DNA of 64,000 nucleotides from RGIG3701 sp964438515 (GCA_964438515.1 CAYTLK010000003.1:62001-126000); one strand, 5' to 3'; shown: positions 25,664 to 35,248, counted from the stretch's first letter. The notes: generated from the sequence alone by a model not told the origin. Numbers and translations are program-made.

Positions 25664-26794
25664 TCACTCTCCCAAAACGACTGGAACCTTATTTTTTTCC
25701 CCATTTTGAAGGACTTCCAACGTCACGGTGTCGCCGGGACGCAGCGATTCCACCACCGTCAGAAGGTCGTCCGGAGTCTGAACCGCCTCGTTATTAATTC
25801 CAACAATAATCTGTGCCGAGCCTTTATCGAGCGTACGATATTCATAAATGTACGTTCCCTGACGTTTTTGCTTCGTGATGATTCGCGGACTGCTGAGACC
25901 TGCTTTTTCTGCGGGTCCGTTTGCTTCGACACGCGTAATGAGGAGTCCTTCCTCCGTTTTCATCACCTGTTCAATCCCAAGATTTGGCCGCACCGGTTTT
26001 CCAAACTCAATGAGTTGCGGAAGAATTCGAGTGATTGTGTCGACCGGAATGGCGAAACCCACGCCGGCACTTTCCCCCGAATGACTCGCGATGGCCGTAT
26101 TCATTCCAATGAATTCACCGTAGGAATCCAGCAGCGGGCCGCCGGAATTTCCGGGATTAATGGACGCATCAATCTGAATCACCTGTTTAATCGTACGATC
26201 TTTACTCTGACTCGGCAGCGACCGATTCAGGCTGGAAATGACTCCCGTCGAAAGCGTCAATTCGAGACCGAACGGGTTTCCAATCGCAAAAACTTTTTGT
26301 CCGACTTTCAAACGTGAAGATTTTCCGAACGTAATGGGAAAAAGTTCGTCTTGCGGCGCCTTAATTTTCAAGACGGCCATGTCGTTGCTGGGATCGATGC
26401 CGATGAGCTGCGCATTGTACGAATTTCCGTTAAAAAGCGTCACCTGCACCTGGGACGCACTTGCGATGACGTGCATATTCGTTAGAATATGACCCATTTT
26501 ATCAATAACGGACCCGCTCCCCTGACCCTGCGCCACCATTTCCTGCATAAAAACGTTCCCGCGGACGCTTCGAGTGTCGATATTTACGACGCTTTTACTC
26601 ACATCATCGTAAATACGGATGTTTGTTTTTTCTTCGTCACTCAATCCCGCTTCATATTTTTCATCCGTCATTGCGGTACGGGCAAGCGATTCCGGAAGAA
26701 ACGGACCGTCCCGATTCAGCCAGTCCAAACAAAAAATCGTAGCGAGAACCGTTCCAAAGACGACAAAAATCAAAGAATATGCAGGTTTACTCAT
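25664..26794 (-). CDS. HtrA/DegP-like serine protease with PDZ domain, membrane-anchored
   Basis: 376 residues from the ATG at 26794, chosen because AAGGA lies about nine bases upstream; the frame is open six codons further. A membrane segment at residues 6-24 may be an uncleaved signal anchor. The trypsin-like triad is complete: His108 (LTNMHVI), Asp138 (SNDMAVL), Ser217 (NPGNSGGP). A PDZ domain covers about 275-370 with the usual TRVEANGPAEKAGL. The DegP/DegS family degrades or senses misfolded envelope proteins. It is the second HtrA-like protease in the window and differs from the one at 1-1546 in lacking the long linker. It lies 158 bases after the PQQ-propeller gene on the same strand. 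Confidence 0.93.
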   Translation of the reverse strand: MSKPAYSLIFVVFGTVLATIFCLDWLNRDGPFLPESLARTAMTDEKYEAGLSDEEKTNIRIYDDVSKSVVNIDTRSVRGNVFMQEMVAQGQGSGSVIDKMGHILTNMHVIASASQVQVTLFNGNSYNAQLIGIDPSNDMAVLKIKAPQDELFPITFGKSSRLKVGQKVFAIGNPFGLELTLSTGVISSLNRSLPSQSKDRTIKQVIQIDASINPGNSGGPLLDSYGEFIGMNTAIASHSGESAGVGFAIPVDTITRILPQLIEFGKPVRPNLGIEQVMKTEEGLLITRVEANGPAEKAGLSSPRIITKQKRQGTYIYEYRTLDKGSAQIIVGINNEAVQTPDDLLTVVESLRPGDTVTLEVLQNGEKNKVPVVLGE

Positions 26795-26952
26795 TCTTTT
26801 TTTCCTTTTCAAGATGGTGAGGGGACGAAAACCGCTTAAAATTTTCTTTTCACGGCCCCAAAAACACCAACTTCCGAAAATGCACGATATGAAAAAGTTT
26901 CCGGAGTGCGGACGAACGTCCCTTTCACTCCGAAAACGAACGCACTCAAAAA

Positions 26953-28590
26953 TTATCCGAGTTTCGGAGCTTTGCGCTGCTGAACGCCCGGACCGGTCGG
27001 CATTCCAGGAATCGCTTTTCCGCCCGTTCCGCCGTTTCCAGAGTCCGAACCGTCGGAAGCGCCGCCGCTCGACTCCTGCTTGCGGGATTTGTCACGAATA
27101 TCAAAGCAGAAAATCGTACTTCCTTCACGCAGATACAAGTATCCGTTCGCGATGACCGGCGAGGGAGTCAGCCCCGGTTTCATCTGCGGAATCTGGTTCT
27201 TTGTAATACGTCCGCGAATCTTACATCCTTCCGGAGACGCCTCCATAAGAACGAGTTCCCCGGCAGAAGTACGTACGTACAGCAGACCTTCCGCGTACCC
27301 AATCGTTCCCATGCATTTGGGGGCCGCAGGCGGCGGAGCCATTTTTTTCTTTTTTCCTTTGGACGCACGCGCGATTTCAATCGGTTTCGCGTCCGATTTC
27401 GCAGAAGAACTCTCCTCTTCCGCCAGAACGCTGCGATTCACACTCACGGTCAGCGGGATTCTGGAATCCAAACTCGACGTTTTACGGCTTGCGGCAGATT
27501 TTGAACCGGACTTTTTCGATTTTGTGTCGTCCACATCTTCTTCAAAGACGGACGCAAACAGCGTTTTGTCTCCCCACACCTTTTCGCCGGTTTTGTAGTT
27601 GAAACACAGCATTCCTTCTTCGTCGGTGCAGGCAAAAACGTAATCATTCACCTTCATCATGTCGCCCGTAGGAACTTTCAGGTCCTCATTGAACCACACT
27701 TCAGAAGTTTTGTAAGCGGATCCGTCTTTCTGAATCCAGACGCAGCCGGTTCCCGCCGCGCTCGACGCCAGAATCGTCTGACCGAACCAGATGGGCGGGC
27801 AGGCATTGTAACCGCTTTCATGTGCGGGAGCTTCGTAACACCAGCGCACGTCGCCGCCTTTCACTTTCACGCCGACGAGACCGCCCGCCATGAAATCAAC
27901 GTACTGATGTTCGCGGCCGAAAGAGGCTTTCATAATGGAGGAATAACCAGAGGCCATTCCGGTTCGAGCGACCCAAACGTTCATTCCCCAGTGGCGGTCA
28001 ATCGCGACCATGGACGCCGCAGGACCTCCGGGACAAACGATGACCCATTTTCCATCCACGTACGGCGACTCACAGTAACCGCCCTGCGGCAAAACGCCGC
28101 CCATCGTCGTAATCATGTTGCGCACCCACCGCGTCGCACCGTCGCCGGCATTCATACAAACGAGGTTTCCGCTGGAACTGACGACGTACAGAAGCTCCTT
28201 GTAAATCGTGGGAGTGGAACGCACCACCGGGAATTTTCCTTTTTTGCCCGCCGATTTTCCGATGGGACGGGTCCAAAGCGTTTTTCCACTTTGATTATCA
28301 ATACAGAAAACACATTCTGACCCGCCTTTTACACCAATCGTATAAATGAGATTCCCCCAGACGGCGATTCCGTTGGTTGTTTGTCCCACCGTCGAGTTTT
28401 TCCAAACCAAAACGGGTTGGGACTCTTCCGTCCAGTTTCGAAGCAGACCCGTTTCGGACGATAAACCGTTTCGGTTCGCACCGCGCCAGCAGGGCCAATC
28501 CGCTGCGGAAACAAGGGACCCGACAAACAGCCAAATTATACAACACAATGATAGAGAGGAGACGACGCCCCGAATTCCAAAACTTTTCAC
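26953..28590 (-). CDS. Secreted PQQ-type beta-propeller repeat protein
   Basis: I favour the GTG at 28590: AGGAA lies about eight bases upstream and it gives a clean signal peptide (KSFGIRGVVSSLSLCCIIWLF to SAADWPCW). The frame is also open to an ATG at 28650, which would put 20 residues in front. The mature part begins with the planctomycete-typical ADWPCWRGANRNGLSSETGLL. Blades of the PQQ/BamB kind follow with WKNSTVGQTTNGIAVWGN, GKTLWTRPIG and NLVCMNAGDGATRWVR. A Ser/Lys-rich stretch (about 375-435) interrupts the propeller, and the tail is Gly/Ser-rich. No quinone enzyme residues can be assigned. A binding or scaffold role at the envelope is inferred. Confidence 0.85.
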   Translation of the reverse strand: MKSFGIRGVVSSLSLCCIIWLFVGSLVSAADWPCWRGANRNGLSSETGLLRNWTEESQPVLVWKNSTVGQTTNGIAVWGNLIYTIGVKGGSECVFCIDNQSGKTLWTRPIGKSAGKKGKFPVVRSTPTIYKELLYVVSSSGNLVCMNAGDGATRWVRNMITTMGGVLPQGGYCESPYVDGKWVIVCPGGPAASMVAIDRHWGMNVWVARTGMASGYSSIMKASFGREHQYVDFMAGGLVGVKVKGGDVRWCYEAPAHESGYNACPPIWFGQTILASSAAGTGCVWIQKDGSAYKTSEVWFNEDLKVPTGDMMKVNDYVFACTDEEGMLCFNYKTGEKVWGDKTLFASVFEEDVDDTKSKKSGSKSAASRKTSSLDSRIPLTVSVNRSVLAEEESSSAKSDAKPIEIARASKGKKKKMAPPPAAPKCMGTIGYAEGLLYVRTSAGELVLMEASPEGCKIRGRITKNQIPQMKPGLTPSPVIANGYLYLREGSTIFCFDIRDKSRKQESSGGASDGSDSGNGGTGGKAIPGMPTGPGVQQRKAPKLG

Positions 28591-28843
28591 GAATCTGTTC
28601 CTTTTTCGTTTCACTGGGATTAGCGGACATATACTTTGAATAAAAACCATTCACCGCACTTGCAGACGTTTTTGAACCCTCCGCAAGCTGGGAATTCCTT
28701 TATTTTACTATTTCCTGTTCATAAAATCCAGTAAGGGGGAGAAGAAATTCACCGAAAAAGAACAAAAAATATCAAGAAATATGTTAAAATCTACTAAAAT
28801 TTACTAAACACAACGAAAACATACGCCTTCAAGACTCCCAATG

Positions 28844-28872
28844 AAAAACGGAGGCACAAAACCTCCGTTTTT
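28844..28872 (-). terminator. Strong hairpin terminator after spoVG
   Basis: AAAAACGGAGG (28844-28854) pairs perfectly with CCTCCGTTTTT (28862-28872). Read on the minus strand it lies about 55 bases after the spoVG stop and ends in a T run. The rest of 28651-28925 holds no gene. Confidence 0.87.
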
Positions 28873-28925
28873 ATCTGAAATTTTACAACACTATGGAAAT
28901 AAATTCCGGATATTCAATATACTTT

Positions 28926-29552
28926 TCAATCAAATATCCCGGCGCCGAACTCTTTGGGCTGCGGCGCGTTTGTATTCGTATTCATGTTCGTATTCGAATC
29001 CATATTCGAATTATTATTTATATTCATGTTTTGATTCTGCGGCGCAGTATGCGGCGGACGAACCATCTCCGGTTCATCCACGGACACTTCCGGACGCGCC
29101 TCTTTCACAGGGACATTCTCCGTTTCTTCATCAAAATCCATGTCGAAATCATCATAACGCGAGACGTATCCCGGCGTTTGCGCTCTGACCTTTTCTTCTT
29201 CATACGCCGCGACAACCTCACGCTGAATCATCTCACGTGCGGCAGAATTGATGGGATGCGCAATATCTGCGTAGAGCTTTGCTCTTCCATCATCATCCCG
29301 CGTCGGCATTTGCAGCGGTAATCTGGCTCCACACTGATTGCAGTAACCTGCTCGGATTGGATTTTTGTAACGGCATATGGGGCAGTGCGCGGTCAGTTTC
29401 CTGCTCGGCATCGCAACAAAAAAGCCGTTCGCTCCATCAATGATTTTCAGGTCTCGAATCACAAAGCAATCGTCGAAAGTGATCGAACAGAATGCTTTGA
29501 GCCGTTCACCCGGTTCATCCATCAGTTTGATGCGTACTTCTGTAATTTTCAT
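28926..29552 (-). CDS. spoVG: SpoVG-family protein with inserted zinc ribbon and Asn-rich tail
   Basis: 208 residues from the ATG at 29552, supported by AGGAG eight bases upstream. Residues 1-52 (MKITEVRIKLMDEPGERLKAF, then FVIRDLKIIDGANGFFVAMPSRK) and 95-120 (YADIAHPINSAAREMIQREVV) are the two halves of SpoVG. Between them sits a zinc ribbon with Cys57, Cys60, Cys71 and Cys74 (CPIC, CNQC). Classical SpoVG, about 85-95 residues, has no such insert. After the core comes an acidic stretch and a tail in which Asn alternates with Met, Thr and Ser (about 175-198), ending FGAGIFD. SpoVG is a site-specific DNA- and RNA-binding regulator in Firmicutes. It lies 37 bases after ispE, as spoVG lies near ispE in Bacillus. 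Confidence 0.88.
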   Translation of the reverse strand: MKITEVRIKLMDEPGERLKAFCSITFDDCFVIRDLKIIDGANGFFVAMPSRKLTAHCPICRYKNPIRAGYCNQCGARLPLQMPTRDDDGRAKLYADIAHPINSAAREMIQREVVAAYEEEKVRAQTPGYVSRYDDFDMDFDEETENVPVKEARPEVSVDEPEMVRPPHTAPQNQNMNINNNSNMDSNTNMNTNTNAPQPKEFGAGIFD

Positions 29553-29589
29553 AGGAGTTTCTCCTCGTTCTAATGCACCCGAAACGTTA

Positions 29590-30528
29590 TTATTTGTGGA
29601 TACCCACGGGAGTACACGCTGACTCCGCCACAAATATCGTTCCAGATTGATGCTGTTCTAAAAAATTTGCAACCTCAACGGCATGAGCCTGATTCCGGCA
29701 CAAACCAAAGCAGGCAGAACCGCTTCCTGTCATCGAGACCCCCAAACAGGGATCCGGTGCGTTCTGAAACAGGTTCATCATATGTCCAACACCGCGCGAA
29801 ATCTGCATCGCCGGTTCCAGCAGCCGATTCTTCAAACCCGCTGCAAAATCCGTCCATTGGGCCTCTCGCCAATCTTGTACCATATTCTTTATATATCGTA
29901 CATCTGAACTCCCTTGCGGGGTACAGCGACGATACACTTCCGGCGTGGAACATCCTTCAGGAGGTTTTCCAACCACGAAAAAGAGCTTTGGAAGGCTCTC
30001 TCCATCCGGAATCACCTCCAAAATTTCTCCCCGTCCTCGACAAATTACCGGGAAACCTTTCAAAAATAATGGAACGTCACAACCTAGCTCGGCTCCCATT
30101 TCTGCAAGCTCATCCCGACCAAAACCGAGATTCCACAAATCGTTCAACAATATTAATGTTGCGGCTGCGTCACTCGAACCGCCGCCCAAACCCGCCTGGG
30201 ATGGAATGCGTTTCTGAAGTATTATATCTGCCCCGTCCAATCTCCCGCTTCGCCGCTGCAATAGCCGACACGCACGAAGGACTAAATTCGACTCATCCGT
30301 CGGAATGGAAGGTTCAGACGAAATACATTCTGAGGACGCCGCCTCAATGTGAAAAGAAAGCTGCTTGGAACTCCGAACCAAAATTTTATCGTATAGCGAA
30401 ATCGGCGTCACAAGACTTTCGATTTCATGGTACCCGGACGACAAACGTCGAAGAACCTCAAAATACAAGTTAATTTTAGCAGGAGCTTCTGCTGTTTTCC
30501 ACTCAGTTTCGCTGAATTCTTTTATCAT
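29590..30528 (-). CDS. ispE: 4-diphosphocytidyl-2-C-methyl-D-erythritol kinase
   Basis: 312 residues from the ATG at 30528; an upstream in-frame start at 30576 is less likely. This GHMP kinase phosphorylates CDP-methylerythritol in the MEP route to isoprenoids. PAKINLYFEVLRR (about residues 16-28) and the ATP loop SQAGLGGGSSDAAATL (about 110-125) are IspE hallmarks. The C-terminal GHMP motif is present as SMTGSGSACFGL (about 270-281). Length is slightly above the usual 280-300. It is upstream of spoVG with 37 bases between, so one transcript is likely. The 530 bases upstream hold no other gene. Confidence 0.94.
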   Translation of the reverse strand: MIKEFSETEWKTAEAPAKINLYFEVLRRLSSGYHEIESLVTPISLYDKILVRSSKQLSFHIEAASSECISSEPSIPTDESNLVLRACRLLQRRSGRLDGADIILQKRIPSQAGLGGGSSDAAATLILLNDLWNLGFGRDELAEMGAELGCDVPLFLKGFPVICRGRGEILEVIPDGESLPKLFFVVGKPPEGCSTPEVYRRCTPQGSSDVRYIKNMVQDWREAQWTDFAAGLKNRLLEPAMQISRGVGHMMNLFQNAPDPCLGVSMTGSGSACFGLCRNQAHAVEVANFLEQHQSGTIFVAESACTPVGIHK

Positions 30529-31064
30529 AGTTCGTTTTCTTACAATTGTCAATCCGGGGATACGAAAAAAAATCAAAAAAAGTTCGAAAATCGGAAATTT
30601 ATTATTTTCACAATGATTAATAAAGTATAATAATGATTTTCTACAACAATTTCACCACCTCTATTGTATCGTCATTTTGAACAATTATGTTCCCTTTTTT
30701 TCGGATTTTTTTGAATATTCCAGTGTTTTTCATAACATAAATACAGTTTGTATCGATTCCAACATTTGTTTCGATAAAAAAAGATTGAATCAATAGAATC
30801 ATGTACACTATCGTTCGTTTTTAGTACTCTTTAAATGCATTCTTGCTTCTATTTTTTCAAAAAATTCAGCTCAAATGCAGCCAATGAACATCTGTTTTTA
30901 AATTTTTTTTTCCTACCCCCGTTGAAATTTTTTTAAAAAAGAGGAAAATAAGAAAAATATCGGAAGACGCGCAGACCGAACAGGTGCAGCCGTCTCTCCA
31001 TTTGATGGTCCTTTTTCGTTTTTTTTCGTTTTTTCTTTTTCATCCTAAACCAGGCGGGTATAAA
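30529..31064. other. AT-rich intergenic region between divergent ispE and pgi
   Basis: No gene or repeat of the families seen elsewhere. It is rich in A/T homopolymers. Candidate promoter elements are weak: TTGAAT near 30786 with TATCGT 18 bases later points toward pgi. I see no convincing terminator or structured RNA. Confidence 0.4.
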
Positions 31065-32720
31065 ATGGCAAATCCGACAGAATATCCCCAGTGGAAAACG
31101 CTGGAACAATTGGCAGCTGAATTTCAAAACATTTCCCTTCGCGGCCTTTTTGCGCAAGATGCCGGTCGTGCAGAACGCATGACGATTGATGCGTGCGGAA
31201 TTCATCTCGATTATTCGAAAAACCGCGTCAGTGAATCCGTAATGCAGACGCTTTTTGAGCTTGCGAAAGCGGCTGGAGTTCCTGCGGCGCGTGAACGAAT
31301 GTTCACTGGTGAGAAAATCAACATCACGGAAGGCCGCGCGGTGCTGCACGTTGCGCTTCGAAACCGTTCCAACACGCCGATTTACGTCGACGGAAAGAAC
31401 GTCATGAACGACGTGAACGCGGTTCTCGCCAAAATGACCGACTTTGCAAACGACGTTCGTTCCGGATGCTGGAAGGGATACACCGGAAGAACCATCAAAA
31501 ACGTAATTAATATCGGAATCGGCGGCTCCGACCTGGGACCCGTAATGGCGTACGAAGCGCTGAAACCCTATTCGAAACGCGATTTGACAGTTCGTTTCGT
31601 CTCCAACATCGACGGAACGCATCTGGCGGAAGCAACTCGCGACTTGGATCCGGAAGAAACGCTGTTCATCATTGCGAGCAAAACGTTCACGACGCTCGAA
31701 ACGATGACGAACGCCAATTCCGCCAAAAAATGGGTCCTCGACGCTCTGAAAAAAGGGATTTCGTGTCCGTGCGTGAAAGACTCCGACATCGTGGCGCGTC
31801 ATTTTGTCGCACTTTCGACGAATGCGGAAAAAGTCGCAGAGTTCGGAATCGATACGAACAACATGTTCGCGTTCTGGAACTGGGTCGGCGGCCGTTACAG
31901 CCTTCCGAGCGCCATCGGACTTGCACTCATGGTCGCGATTGGACCCGAAAATTTCCTCGCGATGCTGGGCGGCTACCACGCGATGGACAATCACTTCCGA
32001 ACGGCGCCTCTTGAGAAAAATATTCCCGTAATTCTCGCACTTTTGGGCGTCTGGTACAACAATTTCTTCGGCGCCGCGTCGCACGCGATTTTGCCGTACG
32101 ATCAATATTTGTCTCGGTTTGCCGCCTATTTTCAGCAGGGCGACATGGAGTCGAACGGAAAATCCGTGACTCTTGAGGGGAAAAAAGTCGAATGGCAGAC
32201 CGGCCCCGTGATTTGGGGCGAGCCGGGCACAAACGGTCAGCACGCGTTCTACCAGCTTCTTCATCAGGGAACGAAATTGGTCCCCGCCGACTTCATCGCG
32301 TTTGCAAAGTCGCACAATCCGATCGGCTGCACCCCCAACGAGCATCATTTGAAACTGATGGCCAACGTCTTTGCGCAGACGGAGGCGCTTGCGTTCGGAA
32401 AAACCGAAGCGGAAGTACGTGCCGAAGGCGTGGCGGAAGCGCTGGTTCCGCATAAAGTTTTCGAGGGAAATCGTCCCACAAACACCATTCTGGCAGAAGA
32501 ACTGACGCCGGAAGTGCTGGGGTCCCTCATTGCAATGTACGAACACAAGATTTTCGTACAAGGAATCATTTGGAACATCAACAGTTACGATCAGTGGGGA
32601 GTGGAACTGGGAAAAGTGCTTGCGAAGAAGATTCTGAACGAGCTGGAAGACCCGAATGCGCCGCTTTTGCACGATGCTTCGACGAATGCGCTCATTGCGT
32701 GGTTCCGGAAGAACGCATGA
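31065..32720 (+). CDS. pgi: Glucose-6-phosphate isomerase
   Basis: 551 residues from the ATG at 31065, which follows an AGGCGGG site; the frame is open for 27 codons upstream but those are not family-like. It interconverts glucose 6-phosphate and fructose 6-phosphate in the cytoplasm. Family marks include IGIGGSDLGPVMAYEAL (about residues 148-164), WNWVGGRYSLPSAIGL (signature 1, about 270-285) and the C-terminal YDQWGVELGKVLAKK (signature 2, about 507-521) with its catalytic Lys. The catalytic Glu lies in EPGTNGQHAFYQLLHQG. Length matches the large, E. coli-like type. Confidence 0.97.
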   Translation: MANPTEYPQWKTLEQLAAEFQNISLRGLFAQDAGRAERMTIDACGIHLDYSKNRVSESVMQTLFELAKAAGVPAARERMFTGEKINITEGRAVLHVALRNRSNTPIYVDGKNVMNDVNAVLAKMTDFANDVRSGCWKGYTGRTIKNVINIGIGGSDLGPVMAYEALKPYSKRDLTVRFVSNIDGTHLAEATRDLDPEETLFIIASKTFTTLETMTNANSAKKWVLDALKKGISCPCVKDSDIVARHFVALSTNAEKVAEFGIDTNNMFAFWNWVGGRYSLPSAIGLALMVAIGPENFLAMLGGYHAMDNHFRTAPLEKNIPVILALLGVWYNNFFGAASHAILPYDQYLSRFAAYFQQGDMESNGKSVTLEGKKVEWQTGPVIWGEPGTNGQHAFYQLLHQGTKLVPADFIAFAKSHNPIGCTPNEHHLKLMANVFAQTEALAFGKTEAEVRAEGVAEALVPHKVFEGNRPTNTILAEELTPEVLGSLIAMYEHKIFVQGIIWNINSYDQWGVELGKVLAKKILNELEDPNAPLLHDASTNALIAWFRKNA

Positions 32721-32839
32721 TTTAAAACCGGATGAAACCGGATGAAACCAAATGAAACCGGAGTTTTTTGAATTCCGAGTGAAACCGCCGTGTGCCGTCG
32801 TGACGCTCAAACGAAACGACGGCTCGCGGCACTTCCGAA

Positions 32840-34159
32840 ATGAAACACAAAACGAGAAACATGAATGTAGAAAACACGAATACAACCGATGAATTGGAAG
32901 CGTTTTCACCCTGGTTTTTCTCTCCGGAAGCCGAACTTTGGATGGAAACCGTCCGGAATTTACCGAATGACGAATTCAAACGACTCACCTTTCTGCGAAA
33001 AAAAGGACTTTCCGCAGCGGAAGCAGGCTGGGCGGCGTCACAGGTTCGGCTTCGAGAACGCGCAGTCGAAAAATTCGGCGAAAACGCAAAGTTTCTCTAT
33101 TTCACCCCTCTTGCGCTTGAACAAACGACCGACATTTACATTGCGCAGTACAAAGCGTCTCGATTTCCTGCGGGTGTTCCTGTTGCGGACCTGTGCTGCG
33201 GCGCGGGCGGCGACCTTATGGCCCTTTCTCAGACGCACCCGGTGCTGGGTGTGGATCGGAACCCTCTGATTGCAGCCGTCGCAGCAAAAAACGTCGAGAA
33301 TTTTCAAAAAAAACAGTCTCTGAATCCCTCTTCCGCCCCTCTTTCAGCCGTTCCGACATTTCCGGCGCGGGTCATATGCGAAAGTGCGGAAGATTTTGCG
33401 GAAAATTCCTCACCTGAAGATTTTCCCTGCGTTCATGTGGATCCCGACCGCCGCAGTGAGGGAGTTCGAACCACGCAAATGTCCTTCTTCGCGCCGCGTC
33501 AGGAAATTGTAGAACAAATTCTTGCGGGACGCCTTCTGTCGGCAGTCAAACTCGCGCCGGGGTCCGATGTTCCGGAGGAATGGCAGAAAAAAGCGTCCGA
33601 ACTGGAATGGATCGGCCGAAATCGCGAATGCCGCCAGCTGGTTGTATGGTTTCAGAAGGACAGACTCTCCTCCGGCCCGCCGCTGTGCCGAGCGACCATC
33701 CTCGACGCCCATTCGTCTCAGGTTCGGTCCAGCATTTCCGGCACGCCGGGACGTTCAATTCCCACGGTTTCCGGCTCGCCGAACTATCTTTTTGATGTGG
33801 ATTCAACCGTTCTGGCTGCGAATCTTGAAGGGGAACTTGCGCAAAAGTACAATCTGTTCCGCTTCCAGGACGGATGCGTTTATCTTTGCGGCGAGGAACC
33901 TGTTTTTGACGAAGCGGCACTTTCTTGTTTTAAAATTTTAGAAATAATGCCTCTTGATAAAAAACAAATGATTCGTAGAATCCGTACATATAATAGTGCA
34001 GCGTTGGAAATCAAAAAACGTGGAAATGTTCCGCTTCCAGAAGAGGTGAGAAAGTGGTTTCAGTTCCCTCAAGATGGAGAATCCCTCACACTTTTTTTGA
34101 CACGAAACGCCCAAAATAGTGCTGCAATTCTCGCAAAACGTATAAAATTGAAAATTTAA
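32840..34159 (+). CDS. Class I SAM-dependent methyltransferase with THUMP-like domain
   Basis: 439 residues. The SAM-binding motif I is VADLCCGAGGDLMALS (about residues 114-129), followed by acidic LGVDRNPL. The N-terminal helical part (SPEAELWMETVRNLPNDEFKRLTFLRKKGLSAAEAGWAASQVRLRE) and the C-terminal THUMP-like part (about 360-439) match a bacterial group annotated as class I methyltransferases with a THUMP-like domain. Those proteins are thought to modify RNA, but the target is not established. An alternative start ATG at 32861 has GAGAAAC just upstream. It follows pgi by 120 bases on the same strand. Confidence 0.82.
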   Translation: MKHKTRNMNVENTNTTDELEAFSPWFFSPEAELWMETVRNLPNDEFKRLTFLRKKGLSAAEAGWAASQVRLRERAVEKFGENAKFLYFTPLALEQTTDIYIAQYKASRFPAGVPVADLCCGAGGDLMALSQTHPVLGVDRNPLIAAVAAKNVENFQKKQSLNPSSAPLSAVPTFPARVICESAEDFAENSSPEDFPCVHVDPDRRSEGVRTTQMSFFAPRQEIVEQILAGRLLSAVKLAPGSDVPEEWQKKASELEWIGRNRECRQLVVWFQKDRLSSGPPLCRATILDAHSSQVRSSISGTPGRSIPTVSGSPNYLFDVDSTVLAANLEGELAQKYNLFRFQDGCVYLCGEEPVFDEAALSCFKILEIMPLDKKQMIRRIRTYNSAALEIKKRGNVPLPEEVRKWFQFPQDGESLTLFLTRNAQNSAAILAKRIKLKI

Positions 34160-34202
34160 TTAAAAATTTTTACTTTTTTTTGATTTTTTTGTTGGAGAGT
34201 GC

Positions 34203-34231
34203 TTGACGAATCTTTAGCAAAATTGTAGAAT
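34203..34231 (+). promoter_or_regulatory. Sigma70-like promoter for the PIG-L gene
   Basis: TTGACG (34203-34208), 17-base spacer, TAGAAT (34226-34231). The leader to the ATG at 34418 would be about 180 bases, with no obvious reading frame; it may fold but no known riboswitch is recognised. Confidence 0.65.
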
Positions 34232-34417
34232 AAAATTAGAGTGCTATAGAACTCTGGAATGTATAAGTCCTTTGTAGCAATCGTTTTGTGAAATTTGAAT
34301 CACACTTGAATGTCGGGTTGAGTGTTCAGTGCGGTATGAACGGCAGAACCGTGTCGTATGTTTATCAAGTCCTTTCACAAGGTGTAGCGTTAGTTTTATT
34401 TAATTGAGGAAATCAAA

Positions 34418-35248
34418 ATGTTTGAGCGAGGTAAAGCAATTTACGATCGACGAGTCAAAACTGTTGTAGAGCGTACCCCCGAAGCCAGAATAATCTTTCC
34501 GGATTGGAAAAACGACAAAGAAAACTGGCTGTTCCTTTCCGCTCACGATGACGACATCGTTTGCGGTGCAGGTTTGACCTTGCTTGCGGGTATGGATGCT
34601 GGTGCGCAAGTACATGCGGTTATCACCGCCAATGGGAATATGGGATACTGTCGTCCTGAAATGAAAAACACGATTGCAGCTATCCGCAAGAAAGAAGCCA
34701 AAAAATCCTTCGATATTCTTGGCGTCCCGTCTGAAAATGTTTATTTTTTGGATTATGACGACTGCAATCTCAGCCAGAACGCTGGACGGCGGTTTGCCAC
34801 ATCCAAAACCACAACCCCGGTTATCGAAGGAGCCACGGGGCTGCAAAATTCCTACACTTGGGTTTTACGTAAAATCCGCCCTAACCGTATTTTTCTGCCG
34901 ACGCCGACGGACATTCATCCCGACCATCAAATGGCGACTAAGGAGATGATGATTTCCATCTTCCACGCCGTGGGAAATATTTGGCCGGAATTGGGCAAAC
35001 CGATGGATGCGATTCCTATGTTGTATGAGTATTCCACCTACAGCGATTTCGCAACGACGCCGACTTTGCGCGTCAGAACTTGTGAAGAACTGTTCGAGAA
35101 AAAACTCGATGCAATTCGGGCGTACAAGAGTCAGGAACAAATTGAACTCCTGATTCAAGGTGTGAAAGAGTCCGGCGCACAGGAATTCCTGCGTGAAGCC
35201 CCGCTCGACATCCTGACGCCCCACAAGCACGATAAATTATTCGATTAA
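34418..35248 (+). CDS. PIG-L family deacetylase
   Basis: 276 residues. The zinc motif of LmbE/PIG-L enzymes is present as SAHDDDIVCGAG (about residues 37-48), a variant of AHPDDE where the last acid is Asp and Pro is Asp. The third ligand lies in DIHPDHQM (about 164-171). Members remove acetyl groups from N-acetylglucosamine-type sugars (glycolipids, mycothiol or bacillithiol intermediates, antibiotics). The substrate here is open. GAGGA precedes the ATG. It has its own promoter and long leader. No sugar-transfer partner gene lies beside it. Confidence 0.88.
   Translation: MFERGKAIYDRRVKTVVERTPEARIIFPDWKNDKENWLFLSAHDDDIVCGAGLTLLAGMDAGAQVHAVITANGNMGYCRPEMKNTIAAIRKKEAKKSFDILGVPSENVYFLDYDDCNLSQNAGRRFATSKTTTPVIEGATGLQNSYTWVLRKIRPNRIFLPTPTDIHPDHQMATKEMMISIFHAVGNIWPELGKPMDAIPMLYEYSTYSDFATTPTLRVRTCEELFEKKLDAIRAYKSQEQIELLIQGVKESGAQEFLREAPLDILTPHKHDKLFD

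Noticed and set aside
30933..32909. 658-codon open frame on the minus strand
   Set aside because: It lies opposite pgi, is rich in Arg, Phe and His, and has no family-like motif. Pgi on the plus strand is unmistakable.
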